A DNA stretch of 64,000 nucleotides from Larix kaempferi (GCA_027924585.1 BSBM01000711.1:8133001-8197000); one strand, 5' to 3'; positions 22,737 to 35,904 are shown, counted from the first letter of the stretch. Notes: generated by a model from the sequence alone, not told the origin. Numbers and translations are program-made.

Positions 22737-23478
22737 GAATAACACCGTCCTCGATGTTTTATCAAAATTAGAACAAAAATGGGTGTGCCTCTCTCATGGT
22801 ATCCTCCAGCTCCCATGTAGGCTCATTGGGACCAAAGTGCTTCCATTACATGTTTACCTACTCGATGGCTTAGTTCTAGAGAAAATTTACCTTCTTGTCG
22901 AGGATGCATAGTGTATATACTTAGAACTCTCCCTCATGTTCCACCTGGGTCACATCCCAATCAATCACATGGTTAGGGTAATGTACATATTTCTTAAGCA
23001 AACACACGTGAAAAAAATTATGATCTCTAGTATTAGCAGTCATTGCAATTCTATATACAATTGGCCCTATCATCTCAAGCACTTCAAATGGCCCACAATA
23101 TCTTGGTGATATCTTGGCACAACTTCTAAGCTTCAAGGAAATCTTCCTTGGATTCACTTGGAGGTAAATGTCATCCCCAACATTGAATTCCTTATGCACT
23201 TGATTCTTATCTGCATAGATTTTCTGTCTATCTTGGGATACCTTTAAATTTTTCCTAATATTTGCAACCTCTTGTTCCGTTCCCTTAATTAATTTTTGCC
23301 CAAGCACAATTTTGTTCACTATATTATCCTAAGTCATGGGTTTCCTACACCTTTTGTCATACAAAGCTTCAAATGGACTCATTCCGAACAATGCTTGTTG
23401 GACATTGTTATATGCAAACTCTACCAACTGTATCTAATCTTATCACTTTGATGGTTTGTCCATCACATACATGCAAAG
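22737..23478 (-). pseudogene. Ty3-type integrase C-terminus with chromodomain, remnant
   Basis: The minus-strand frames give the last part of a Ty3/gypsy integrase. First comes LVEFAYNN and MSPFEALYD (with stops before and after), then an open 132-codon piece at 22921-23319 with QDRQKIYADK, GDDIYLQVNPRK, KISPRYCGPFEVLEMIGPIVYRI and FFHVCLLKKYV. Beyond a stop, a chromodomain-like tail follows in a shifted frame at about 22,740-22,915 (an EATWELED-type stretch with degenerate positions). The protein would insert element cDNA into chromosomes. The catalytic core is absent because at 23,479 another LTR begins. The fragment ends at the polypurine tract and 3' LTR, as expected for the end of pol. 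Confidence 0.88.
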
Positions 23479-23603
23479 TGTAAGGCCTAGTTTTAACTTT
23501 ATAACCAAAACTACCCTATTACCTATTTTATGTTTTCTTTTTATCTATAGAACTTGGTCGGAATGATAATACGGTATTAGATGGACCTATTTATTTTGTA
23601 GAA

Positions 23604-23629
23604 TGTGTGTGTGTGTGTGTGTGCGTGTT
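23604..23629. repeat. (TG)n microsatellite
   Basis: About 12 TG units with one CG interruption near the end. Confidence 0.95.
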
Positions 23630-24674
23630 AATATTGTTAATGATGGTAGTTAATTGATTTTACTCTAGCATGAAAATTTAAATGAGATATTTCAGTACGT
23701 GGATACCAATTTAAGTTAAATATTGAATAAATGATGAGATACCAGATGCATGGTACATAGAAATTTTTTTTACATTGTCAGAAAATAGTTATAAAGTATA
23801 TATATGTCAATGAGTACACAATATTGTATGATCCTGTGTTAGGAGACTAACCCATAGGTTAAATGTGCTAAGTGATAGTTGGATATTATGGTACGACAAA
23901 AACAGTGGTGACATGGACCTCAAAGGAGGAATGTTATGCTTGTGGAGAATTGCATTTATAATTATTATTTGTTTGAGTACTAAAATGTGTGGGAAAGTGT
24001 ATGGTTTCATTAAGCATAGTTTCCCAAACTCGTTATTCGATGATGAATCCCTAAGAACAACAATAACGATGTAGTATGCCAGTGTAGGGTGTTGACCCTA
24101 GTTCTATCAGGAGGGGTGGAGGTGTTACCCATCGTTTATCCTCTAAAACCTAGAGTTGTGGGAAGGTCGTGTTGGTCACGCTCCCCAAGGTGTGTGATGA
24201 TGACTAGCGGTTTACTGGTGGGAAAGCTTGTTCGATTTAATTGACACTTCCGCTTATGGGTTCTATCAAGGGTTAGGTCAATATAGTTGATGGTCCCAGA
24301 TATTCCAGTAGAGAAAGGATATGATGTGGAAGATAGTGGTATATTATAAATATGAAGCATGTGGGTAAGGATGTTGAGGAAGTTAGCTTTAAAATAATTC
24401 ATTACTCATGTGTGTGTTAAAACTCTTGCTTTACCCTTGCATGATAGACTTAGTAACTGTGTAGTTGTGCCATGTTAATGTAAACTAGTTAATGAAATGG
24501 ATGATGTTTGGTCACTAAATTATTGTATGTGTGCTTGTTTATCATTAGTGTCTACATAGTATATGTATATGCTAGCTACGCATACATACACTATGGACAT
24601 ATGCTAATACTACTAGAAGTATTTGTATTAAACTCTTATTTAATTACACAATGATTAATGTAATGTTTAGGAAA

Positions 24675-24675
<1 letters not shown>

Positions 24676-24714
<39 letters not shown>
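24676..24714. repeat. (CA)n(TA)n compound microsatellite
   Basis: Fifteen CA units run directly into four to five TA units. Confidence 0.95.
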
Positions 24715-25679
24715 TTTTGACAAATATCTAATGCATTTATTATTGTTGGTGGGGTTAAAATTAATTAAGGATGAGGTTGTCATAGATATTTTGGGGGGAT
24801 TTTTCATTTACTTGGATACATATTTCTTGGCATTTATTTCATGATCATGTGATGTCAATCACTTGGGATTGAGTTATTTAATTAATATTATTTTCATAGA
24901 ACTAAGCGATGGGATATTAATGAGCATTGAATGGGGTGGTTGAAAAGGATTTTTGCGGATAAGAAAAGGGGGAAGCGTTGAGAAGGGGATTTTTTTGGGG
25001 GCATTGTTCTTTGGACTTGGTGAAATTTATAGGAAGAAACAAAAAACTTTGTTGGAGGATAGGGAGGAGAAAAACATTGGAATTTTTTCATAGATTGGAT
25101 ACTAAGGGTTGTTATTGTTGTTCTTGGGTATGTTGGCAATGGAGGGCCAAGGAACCTATTGGTTTTCTTGGAGCAAGGGATCTAGCGAGAATATTCTTAG
25201 TTGGAGGCAGGGTATTTTTTAAGGATTCTAATATTATACTTAAGTATAGTATTCTAGGCGATTATTTTGGATTGAAAAAAACATATATATAGATAGGTAG
25301 GCGAATATTAAATATGAAACATACAATTTACGATTGAAATTTGTAAATTTTGGAGAATACTATGATAAAAAAACATATTTTATGTAAATATAGGCGATAT
25401 TAGAGTCTAAAAATGACCAAATAGCGAATTTATTTTTCGAAAAAAATCCCCAAAAATAGCCAATTGGCAAAATTTCGCCCCTAAAAATTTCCCTGGTTGG
25501 CGGGGAGGTAAAAAATCCAGTTTGGGATGGACTATGGTAGGGAGAATAATGAAAGATTGGGCTAACTCAAATAGATTTACCAAGTATTTTTTTAATCTAC
25601 TCCATTCCTGCTTAATTAATTGTTAGTGATTATTTGTTGATGAAATCATGGCTCTATGGTCCCTACATGTGGTATCAGA

Positions 25680-25695
25680 GCGAGGTTCAACCTAT
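25680..25695 (+). promoter_or_regulatory. Primer-binding site
   Basis: TGGTATCAGAGCGAGG follows the LTR end and matches the initiator-tRNA-complementary type used by plant LTR elements. Confidence 0.78.
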
Positions 25696-26207
25696 GGAAC
25701 CGAAGGGCCTGCAGTAGACTATAAATTATGAAAAAACATAAACCAAAATTGTAGCAAATAAAAAAAATAATGAACAAAACCACAACTATTCTAATACCAT
25801 TGGAAATTTTAGCATTTCATTATATTATGAGAAAGAAACCATAGAATACAACCCATAGTATTATTGGTACATGAAAGTTGAAGGATTCCTGAAGGAAGAA
25901 AATAGTTGCCTTCAAACCAGAGTCAAAACAAATTATGACTACAACCAGAGTTGAAAGGAAACATTGAAAGGGGTTCCTTGCAATCAAATTCAAGTATTAT
26001 GAGCAGCTGCATCCCTTAAACATGACCCAACCATGAGCTAAACAAATACAAGTTTAAATAGTAGTAAAATGCACATACTAGTAAAAAGGAGAGGATTACT
26101 CAAAATTTTATTTCGTGTGGTCCAGTGGTCCAAAGTATAAGAGAATATTTAAGGTAATAAAAAAAATACAATGGCAGATAGGAAATAAAATTAGATTAAA
26201 TAACCCA
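25696..26207 (+). other. Leader or interior of the 23.5-kb LTR element, non-coding
   Basis: Sequence after the primer-binding site. It is A-rich and shows no gag motif. Confidence 0.4.
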
Positions 26208-26226
26208 CCCCCCCCCCCCCCCCCCC
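26208..26226. repeat. Poly(C) tract
   Basis: Nineteen consecutive C, followed within ten bases by a G7 run, giving a small potential C/G hairpin. Confidence 0.95.
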
Positions 26227-26329
26227 GCAAAAAGGGGGGGTAGGGTTTTGCTTAAAAACAAAAGTGGGCATATATATAAGTAACAAAACAAATTGTAGTA
26301 TATATATATAACATGAGATTAAAAAAAAA

Positions 26330-26415
26330 ATTAATTAACATAAATTTGAAATTTAATTTAAATAAATTAAAAATTAATTTAAATAAACCTAAAATTAATT
26401 TAAATAGGTTACATA
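26330..26415. repeat. Short AT-rich tandem repeat
   Basis: Several copies of an AAATTAATTTAAATAAA-type unit of roughly 20-24 bp. Confidence 0.6.
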
Positions 26416-26479
26416 ATATAATACCAAAAATATATATAAATAAACAAAAAAAACAATGGTGTAATGGGTGTGGGCTACA

Positions 26480-26705
26480 TGGCAACGGCCGCACAACCGC
26501 GCGACATGGCTTCCATGGATGAGTAGGTTTCCATGGCAGTCATTTCGAATCCCTAGAGCTCGGTCATGGCTACGTAGGCCCTTGGGTCGTGGGCCATGGA
26601 TTCCATGTCCAAGCCCTATGGCTTGGCCATGGATTCCATGGAGAATCCCACAGTAGTAGGATACATCTCACAAGCACGGAGCAGGGTGGAGACCAGGGGG
26701 ATGCG
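26480..26705. other. GC-rich patch with repeated CCATGG
   Basis: A sharp GC-rich island in AT-rich surroundings. CCATGG appears several times, within TTCCATGGAT, TTCCATGGCA, GGCCATGGATTCCATG (twice) and similar strings. The repeats keep two short frames open, but no protein is recognised. Confidence 0.7.
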
Positions 26706-26758
26706 AGCTAGGGCTCACCCCTCTACAATGCATTTTTTTTTTCAATTTATTTTAGGAG

Positions 26759-26762
<4 letters not shown>

Positions 26763-26799
<37 letters not shown>
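26763..26799. repeat. (AT)n microsatellite
   Basis: About 18 uninterrupted AT units. Confidence 0.95.
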
Positions 26800-26802
<3 letters not shown>

Positions 26803-26869
26803 AAAATTGTAGTTGATGTTGGGTCCTATAATTTTCATCATTTTACATCCTCTTCTCCCTATTTTTAAT

Positions 26870-29800
26870 TCCTTCATGCTTACTCATAACCTTGTATTAA
26901 TCCATTTTAATTTTTAAATGCGAGATTTAGACCGGATACATTTTCCATTGAATTTCCTTAGTAGTTCATGAAATGATGATTAAATATTGGAAAAATAACA
27001 TATTTTGCATTTATCTTTGAAATATGGATGAGTTTGATGACTTTCGCAGAAAACGTTCTAGGCCACTTGTTGTTGCTCCATGCCAGTTGTTGCAACTCGT
27101 ATAATTGAAGATCCATGAAGTGGATACTTGAGATTTTTCATATGAGGCATTATTATGTCAATATAAGCCTATCCTCAAAATATCTCAAAAACTCAAATTG
27201 TACTTTTTAAGAAATTGGCATTTTACTATCTATCATTACTCCTACTATTACAGTCATTGTTACTCCGTGAACAATTTTTGCTACTCCACAAAAATCAATA
27301 TTTTGAATATTCAAATCACCAAGATATGTTACATATTTGGATCATCATCAACCATCTTGGATGAGAATATGATCTTGGAACTATGGATGATATTAGTTTG
27401 ATTAGTTTTGAATAAATATCTTGTAATTAATTAGTTGATTTTATATTTGCTAATTATTAGCAAATTGTTGGAACTTCATGAGAAACTTTTGGATCTGCAT
27501 TTATTTTAGTTTCAACCAAGTTTATATGTATAAATAAGAGTGTTCTGTACATTCCATGGAGAGGACTCTTAGAGAAACAAGTCCAATTTATGGTGGAATA
27601 TAGGTATATTTCTTTTGATCTCTTTTGTTAATGTAGATTGTAGTTCTTTAATTTCTCTAATTTGTAAATAGACTAACTTATTTTGATTTCTTAGCATAGG
27701 ATGTATTTTGCTTTTATCCATTTATTTCCATAGGTGTATTTCTAATTGAATTTCTTTACTTATGCTAGTGCGTTAGATTTGTATATTAGTGTGGTTGTAA
27801 CCATAGTGTGCTTTCAATTATGCAAGAGTGGGTGTGTTTCAATTTTTGCAAGCGTGATTTCAATTATGCAAGAGTGGATTGATTTACTTTGTTGTAATGC
27901 ATATTAGATAGCCAATGTTAGTAGAGGAAACAGTTGCTTTCATAGACTTTGCTTAATAACCTTGAAACAAACAAATGTACCCTGAATTGATAATTAATGT
28001 TTGGAATTGATTGTTTTCATAAGCAATTGATTTTCCCAACATTTTGGCGTTGTTTGTGAGGAAGTTATCAAGGGAAAAAAAGTACAAACTAGCATTGGTT
28101 GTAGCTATATCTTCTATGCTTTTGTCGAGGCTTGAACAATAAATATGGAAGGTAAGAACCTATGCATCTATCACCAATTTCTATACAGGGAGTTATCTGT
28201 GGTAGACTCCCATCTCAGTGCTATCAGAAAATATATAGCATGTTTTAGAGTTGTTTCTAGTTCTACTGAGGCCTGAGAAATTAAGACAGAAAGTAAGAAC
28301 CTATGCATCTATCACCAATTTATGTAAAGGGGAATTATTTGGGCTAGACTCCCATATCACCTCTATCAAAATGTACAGGATGAATGAATATAATAGATGT
28401 TTTGAATGAAAAACTTATGAACACGTGGTGTAGTGAGAGCCACCCATAGTAATAATCTCTCTTTTGTGGGAAGTTGGTAAGAGGAAGGAAGCATTGATGA
28501 ATGAATATTCCATTGGAGGAGGAGCCAAGGGGATACAAAAGATTTCTAACTTGAGACTTGTACGATCATGGATGTAGTTGGTTTTCATTTTCATGTAACA
28601 TTTTGGATTATTTTGAATATATTACATTGAAAATAACACAACCACAAAAATACACAAATCTTATTTCAAAAATCATATTTTTCTCAGGAGTTGCATAATG
28701 TTGCCGCAACACGATGTGTAAGTCAATATAGGTACTCAATTCTTGAAATTTTTTGTATGTGAATGTATTCCATTGAAAATTATATGCCTAAAAACATTAA
28801 CACCTATTTGAATCATCATTTGAGAGCTATGGCTTGTTTATTGAATTTTATGGCATATTGGTTTGGTGAATTCATTGAAAACATACCCGAGACAATCATG
28901 TTTTGAGAGACCAAATGGGAATATTTTCAAAACATAGTTATATCATAAATATCCCTTGAATTCTAGTTTCTAACTCAATTTGAATCATTCAATTTTTATC
29001 TCAAACAAAAAAGCTATGACCAAAGCATTGACTAGGTGTAGAGTAGGAAGCTTAGGAACAAAGTTGGGACAACTACTTTTTGGGTACCTAAATGGATATA
29101 TATTGAAACATTGTTTATATTGTATACTCTTCTATGAATATATTTTATAAAACAATTTGAATCACTCAATTCCAACACTGTATGCAAAATTTATGCCCAA
29201 AATACTAACTACCTATCCTAAATCAGCACTCCTAAAACTTTGCCTCCTAGGTTATTCATTGGCACATTTGACCCATCAATTCTTCTTGTATTCAAAATTT
29301 GTTTCTATTGGAGATAAATACATGAATATAATTGAACCTAAATTTAGAATCACATCAAGTGACTATTGGTGTAGGTAGGAACTCACAAACAACACTAACA
29401 TGCAGGATGTTCCTTATCAAATTTGGCATATCATCTTAAGGTATTTTCAAAACCCAAATGGAATTACACCTATGAATATATTTTCATTTTTCTTTAGAAT
29501 CACTCAAATAAAATTTGAAACTAATAATTTATCATCAAAATACCATTGGGTGGTTTAGGCTGACCACCACTCTCCAATAGGTAAAAAGTGCATTTTTCTT
29601 TGCTTATCTTCTTTGGAATTGTTTTATTATAAGCACTATTTTTTTTTCATTGTCTTGGATGAAGAGAGATTGTGCACCTATATTCTTCCATGATCTCATG
29701 TTTTATTGCAGGTAAGTGCTTGTTTTTTGCAAGTCCTGGGAGGAGTAGGAAGGATAATTTGCAAATGAGTGATTCTTGAGGTCAAAATTTTGAGAATAAG

Positions 29801-30690
29801 CATGGGAATCATTCTTGACTATATCAACACAAGGGTGTTTCTAATGAAACCTTGATGGTGCTACTCCTATATGGTGTTGCTACTCCAGTAAGGACATGAT
29901 GTGGCCACATTCAAAGCTTGCTCTGAAGTATTCCAGCTCTTGCCAACAAGAATAATTTCCATCAATACCTTTACATCCAAGCTTATTATGGATAGAAAAC
30001 GAGACAAATGAAGATTTTTTGTGAATATCAATGTCAAAGAGAAATCAAGTGTCATTGCTACATCAACCACTTTTCCATTTCTACCAAAGAATCCTTCTAG
30101 AATACTTGAGGTTTAGCATGCTTATTCACCAACACCATGGTATTATTTATGCATTTACTTCTTCCCATTTCAATGATGCATGCACACTAAAGTTGTAAAA
30201 GTTTCATTTTCAGATGTGGTTGACCTTAAAATCCAATATTTTGTTTTCCTAATGAACATCCTTTATGCCACCATTGTCATCATAAAAAATTCAAGTTCCA
30301 CTGTTCCATCACTTCCATGACTTTATGCTCCATCCACACCTAACCCATGAAAACATTTCACTCAGCTCACTTACAATGTTGAGTCATATTGTTATCCTTT
30401 CGCCTCATAAAATTTGATGGTGAAAACCTATCTCAGCTGCAAACAAACCTTGGAATGCTTGAAAACTAGCTCCATGGTAGGCGTTCCTTGGGAATAGTTT
30501 TTTTTACTGTGAAAACCCTATGGGAACAGTTAGACAAATATTGTTTGAAAACCAGCTTGTTGGTGGACAATATTTGCAAATAACGTAATAAATAAAGAAT
30601 TCCATTCAAGTTTCTCTCTGAATAAGATTTCCAGTATTTACTACTCCATTAGAAGGTTACTCTCAATTCTAAATCTTAGTTCTCATCATG
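26870..30690. other. Intergenic sequence, no gene recognised
   Basis: Nearly 4 kb with only short open frames. An imperfect duplication lies at 28,140-28,370. A TGCAAGAGTG motif recurs at 27,820-27,880. Nothing supports a gene. Confidence 0.5.
28140..28375 (+). repeat. Imperfect direct duplication, period 141 bp
   Basis: GTAAGAACCTATGCATCTAT, then CACCAATTT, and later GACTCCCAT and CTATCA, occur at 28152 and again at 28293. Confidence 0.85.
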
Positions 30691-30694
30691 CTAC

Positions 30695-31111
30695 ATGTTA
30701 CAAGATCTACACTACTCTTCCTTGCAATTTTTTTACATCATTGTGGACATATCAGATCACTTGCCTCTCAAGATGCTCCTACATATATTATGGACTTCAT
30801 GGGTAGGTGTAGGTATGCTTATATTTATTTTATTTTATCACAATTCATCAAATGCTATTAGAAGTGTATTTGGAAAATTACCTATTCCTACTCTATTCCT
30901 TATGCTTATGTTTTATTCATTACCATTTGATAGGATAGAAAAATCCTTCTGTTTGGGAGGGGGACATTATTCATTACTACACCACACCTATGAGGACCAT
31001 TCATTCTCATCCTTGTTCAAATATAGAACTTTCACCATCCTATTTAAGCACTACTTTCTCTCTACTTCTAGAATCAACATCCAATCCAACATTCCTTACA
31101 TTCAAGCATGA
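30695..31111 (+). other. Open frame of 138 codons, unlikely to be a gene
   Basis: The longest open frame in this part of the window. It is rich in hydrophobic and aromatic residues, as expected when AT-rich DNA is translated by chance. It has no recognised domain, no start context and no neighbouring exon. Confidence 0.25.
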
Positions 31112-31149
31112 GAAGGACTAGAAGCTGCCATATTGCTGTCACATAAGCC

Positions 31150-31345
31150 TCCAACAATAAGAAGTCTTGTTGTTGTCACACAAGAACCGATAGCAAGAGA
31201 ATAAGAAGCGTTGTTGCTTCCACACAAGAACCAATAGTAAGAGAATAGGAAGCCTTGCTACTACTACAAAACAACCAGTAGTAAGAGAAGAAGAGAGACT
31301 TGCTACTGCCACACAAGAACCAATAGTAACAAGAAGGGAAGCATC
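31150..31345 (+). repeat. 44-45-bp tandem repeat
   Basis: CACACAAGAACC(A/G)ATAG-type units begin at about 31177, 31221, 31265 (degenerate) and 31310, giving four copies. Since 44 is not a multiple of three, the repeated peptide changes frame from copy to copy, which argues against selection as a protein repeat. Confidence 0.88.
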
Positions 31346-31407
31346 TGATATACAGGCCAAGGTCACTATTATAATAAGGGAATAGGCTGGCCACAAGAAC
31401 CTAGAGT

Positions 31408-31607
31408 ATAAGAAACTATTGCAGAAGCCATTTTCTCTTAAGCACATTGGTATAAAACATAGGTATGTGATTCATTTTCATGGTTCACATTTTCTCTTAA
31501 GCACATTGCAACGATTTTCATTTTCAATGTATAAAACTATTGCAGAAGCCATTTTCTCTTAAGCACATTGGTGTAAAACATAGGTATGTGATTCATTTTC
31601 ATGGTTC
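31408..31607 (+). repeat. Direct duplication of about 80 bp, period 121 bp
   Basis: AAACTATTGCAGAAGCCATT, then TTCTCTTAAGCACATTGG and GTGATTCATTTTCATGGTTC, occur at 31413 and 31534. The TTTTCTCTTAAGCACATTG piece appears once more between them. Confidence 0.92.
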
Positions 31608-31799
31608 ACTGATATATATATATATATTGGTTCACATTTTGAAAAGATTGTTGTTGTTGAGGTTTATTGGAGGCCACATGGATCAACATTATCTTCACCA
31701 TATCTTGGATAGAAGCATAAGTAGTTTCATGGAAGTAACCTATTTACACATGGTCATTTGTCATGATTTGTACATTTGGCATCACCCACATGGGCACTT

Positions 31800-33706
31800 A
31801 CTTCACATGTAGGAATGTTTTGTTGATTAACACATAGAACTTTCTTATACATTTACCCGTGGTTTTGATAGTTACATATTTTAGCATGGCTTGGTGTTTT
31901 GAGTTTGTTATGGGATTTGTGCTTGCTATAAATGGGTTGTTGGTGCTTTATATCATCATTATCTTTTCAAGTTATAGCATGGAAATGATTGAGAGGGTCT
32001 TTTTGAAAATATTACCAGTTATGGCTTGGAAATTTTTCCATGGCTCTGTTTGGCAGAGTAAGTGTAGATCTTGTTGGCAGGGTTGAGAGGAAGATTCCTA
32101 AAGATAATCTATGCATCCCAATTGTTATTGCTAATAATGGCAGTGACAATGTTGGAGATATTGTCACCAAGGCTACAAGGGAAATTAGGAGCATATATTT
32201 ATCATGTCACACTTCATGGGAGAATGTTAAGGAGAAAATTTTGCAACATAATGAAGTGCCAAAATTAGCTACAACAATTAAATTATCCTCGTAGTAGCAT
32301 TCATGCATGTGTTAATACAACAGTGAAAACACAGATTTACTACTCATGTGTTCATGTTTTGATGATGGAAAATACCTTCAATTCCCATCTCTTCATACCC
32401 ACATTTTTATACAATTAATTTTGCACAAATTTTCAAATTGCACCTAGAATGCTTTCTTTTTGTTATGATGACAACTACAATGTTTACTTCCAACACTTTA
32501 GTTTGGGAGAGATGGTAAACCTAGCCAACAATCTTGTAGCAAGTTGTCATTGTTTATGATAGAATGCAACCAATCGAGTAATGTTTCGGGTTATAAATAC
32601 GTGCTAAGAGAAGAGAATTATTTAGCGTTGTGGTGTCTTGTATGTGCAAGCGCTTATTTGAAATTAATTAAGGCTAGCTGGTGACTCACTTCTTTTACCT
32701 GAGGATAGGTAAAATTATTAATTTGGGGGAGATATGGACCGTTGTGGACTCCATAGAATTTGCATACCCTTCACATAGTCCACTTATCAAAGCTATGTAC
32801 AATAGTAAAAGCATTTGTATGGCAACTTAAAAAAAATGTAAATGTGTAGAAACTAATTTCATCATACATTACAAACTGTGAACTGGTTATCCAAAAAAAT
32901 TGTGAGTAGAAGCACTAGGGTAAGCAGAATACACACATTGGGTTTCAAGCAAAACCAGTTTGTAAATTTTGAGAAATTAAGCATCATCACCTACAAACAT
33001 TTTTTCTTTTTTATTGAAATTCCTGATGTCAGTATCTCCAATTTTCGGTAGGGAGACGCACAAATGTGTTCCTAACACCCATGAAAAATTTCATGAAAAC
33101 CCAGTTTGTCATTTGAGAGAAATTGATCAAAAAGTTTATTGTGTTAACAAGGATTCAATGTAGAATGAGGACATGCTCTACATTCATTTTTTTTTTTGGG
33201 GGGGGGAATGTTGTGCATTTACAAACATCAACAATGGCATATTTAAATATTGATTACATTTCCATTTAATTAATTCATGGATCATCATGGTTTCTTGATA
33301 CCACAACATGCATGCATACTGTAGCAAATGTTGTGAATTCCCAAGGTAATATCAACACTGCTCCACAAGAACTAGTTTTGAACATAGAAGAAAATGATAT
33401 ATGCTACCACACAGGAGCCAGTTTTGAATTCAGAAGTTGCTCCAAAAGAACCTGTTGCAGATGCAAGGGAAGTGATAAAGCACAAAATTTCAAGTGGTCA
33501 AAATTAAGAAGTGATGAAAACCTTCAATTCTAATATGGAAACCATTTCTCCCTAAATTTGACAAAGCATTCAATTTTAATAAATTAAAGGTTCTTATATC
33601 AATGTCTTTTTCCATGGTTTTGTATGATTGTTTTTGTTAACATAAATTGTTTTAAACATTTTAAAATGACTTAATGTTATCTTGCATAAATTGGGGACTA
33701 TGTGAG
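31800..33706. other. Intergenic sequence, no gene recognised
   Basis: Open frames such as 32040-32294 and 33312-33533 show no known motif. A T10G9 homopolymer junction lies near 33,190-33,206. Confidence 0.5.
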
Positions 33707-33711
33707 ATTTT

Positions 33712-35736
33712 TGTAATGTCCCTTATTAGGAATTTTATTAAAATTGCAATTTTCCACTTTTTTTCCCTAGTTCGACCTTTGACTAGTTTTGATCTCTAGG
33801 TCCCAAATTTGCCCCAAATGATCCCAAATCTTCTGAGAAGGTATATGAATGATATTAGAACATAAATATGTGTTTCAGGGATGCCTTTGGACCTTTAAAA
33901 TACTTCTGCAAATCCGCTTTCAATTCTGATCAATGTAGGTAACTTTACTAGTGATTTTCCTTTGACTAGTATTGGCCTCTAGGTCTCAAATTGACTCCAA
34001 ATGCCTTCAAATATTCAAGGAAGGTGTATGAATGATATTAGAACTTGAATATGATGTTTATGGATGACATATGTCCACCAAAAGATCTCTGCAAACTCTC
34101 TTAATATTCTGGACCAATTATGCAATTTGACTAGTAATTTGTGCATCAAATCCCCCTCGGGTAACACTGCAAATGGCCTTCCAAATGCCTCTAAAATCCC
34201 ACAAATTTATGAACAGAGGTATATAATGTGTTAAGTATGTGATTAAGGTCTCATGTGCACCATTAATTGATTTTTACTACTGTTCTAACTCTCTCACATT
34301 CAACAGCAAAAATCCCCAATTCAACCCTTGGGGAAATGGCACTATTTCACCTCCCAATACAACTAAACTGAGTGAAAATGCTTCAAATGCTCAAGTACAG
34401 TACATGAAACGTGTAGAAGACATCCATGGCAGTATATTGATCACAAATATATCAGATAATCATCCATTCATTCGAAATCATCATCAATACATTGGTTCAC
34501 AACAAGGTAGTGGGGAAATGGCATTGTTCTTCCATTAAAAATGAGATTTATACATTTCTACTTGGAATTTCGACCTGAAAATTTTTGGAGATGAAGAACA
34601 GAGTATTTAATTCATATTACAAAAGAAATGGGGCATTAAAATCTTCCCCAAAGAGTACAATAGCTCACCAAAAATGCCCTCCCTCGAGGATCAATAATAT
34701 GCCATCAAAACTGGAAATGGTTGAAGGAGTGAGCTGCAATAGAAAAAACCATGAGCTGCCCTGTAGCTTACACCTGAAAATAAAGAATCCATTAAAGCTC
34801 CAAATGAAAGGTCTGAATGGCCTTTCCAATTACCAACTTGGATGGGAATCTTTCACCCTCGAAATTGGCTAAGGCAAGAAACTAGTCATCCACTAGCTCT
34901 CCCTCTTCACAAATGCAATTGCAAATTCTACAAATGATAAAAAGCTGGTTTCATTCTTTGTTATTGACATTTATAAAGTTCTAATGTCCTCCATGGGTCG
35001 AATTCCTTCCAAGAGACTCATGCCAACTCAAGTTGGGAAGAGATTCCAAAGAACGCCACTTGTACAACAATTCCTAGTCTCCCACTTCCACCAAATCACA
35101 TGTGGAAGCATCTTAGCTGCCCTAACACCCTTGAGCGCCCTCTTGGAGTCTATTTTTATCCCTGGCATGTCATATATGTCATATGTCAGCCTTCAGGTCT
35201 GATTTGTGTCATAGGTGTCATAGCATCTTCATCATTGTTGTCATAGAGCTAGGGAATCTAGCCCAAGTGTCTCACTAGCTCCAAATTGCCTCTTCCTCTT
35301 CCATGGGAGTTACTCTTCCTCTATATTTCGACCTTGGATGATTCATGCCATGAATAATACCTTTTGGACTCCCCCAAGTATGTTACCATTCACCTTGAAT
35401 TCGAATTGGTGAGAGAATGATGCCAAGTGTAGTGGGGAATTTAGCCATATATGGGTCCCATTTCCTCCATGTGTCTTCATGATGAAATGCCACTTTGATT
35501 TTCACTTGTATATATTTATTTAACTCCTTTATTAAATATTTATGCCATTCTAATGTTCAAACATCATTTATTATCCCCATTATTCCAAATCCCAAAGCTT
35601 CCACCCCAAACCTAGGAAACTAGTAATTTTCCTCCTTGGCAATTATTTGACCTTTAGCATCAATTTGACAAACTCTAATGAATAGGGCCAATGTGATTAG
35701 GCCATTGTGACCCAATACTAAATTTGGGACATGACA
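33712..35736 (+). mobile_element. Solo LTR of about 2.0 kb with 5-bp target duplication
   Basis: The segment starts TGTAATGTCCC and ends GGGACATGACA, so it has TG...CA termini. It is flanked on both sides by ATTTT (33707-33711 and 35737-35741). No primer-binding site follows it and no polypurine tract precedes it, as expected after recombination between the two LTRs of one element removed the interior. The TGTAATGTCC start matches the start of the old minus-strand LTR at 47,390. Orientation is given by that start. It contains an internal repeat at 33,777-34,140. Confidence 0.75.
33777..34140 (+). repeat. Internal tandem repeat of the solo LTR, period about 183 bp
   Basis: TTTGACTAGT, CTCTAGGTC, CAAATTG/TTTG, TATGAATGATATTAGAAC and TCTGCAAA blocks are repeated at 33,777 and 33,960. 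A third, shorter start (TTTGACTAGTAATTTG) lies at 34,126. Confidence 0.85.
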
Positions 35737-35904
35737 ATTTTCCATTCTCATAATATCAAATACAGTGAATATCATTTGTGGCAGCCTAAAGAAAGGTTCA
35801 TAACAATTTAAAAGGGAATTTAACAAAAAAATCTTTCAAGGTAAAAGGTAGAGGGTTGATAGTAGATATGGGTATTGTCATAATTCTAAATAGGTTCAAT
35901 ACCA

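Larger units (their letters stand above)
23479..25677 (+). mobile_element. Long LTR (about 2.2 kb) interrupting the integrase remnant
   Basis: The segment begins TGTAAGGCCTAG exactly where the integrase frame breaks off and ends CCCTACA two bases before a TGGTATCAGAGCGAGG primer-binding site. It therefore has TG...CA ends and reads as a plus-strand 5' LTR. It contains a (TG)n tract at 23,604-23,629 and a (CA)n(TA)n tract at 24,676-24,714. The five bases before it are CAAAG; I did not find the matching 3' end, so the element is truncated or its other LTR lies beyond recognisable sequence. Confidence 0.62.

Noticed and set aside
30695-31111. 138-codon open frame as a real gene
   Set aside because: Composition is that of chance translation of AT-rich DNA; no domain, no neighbouring exons, no homologous feature in the window.
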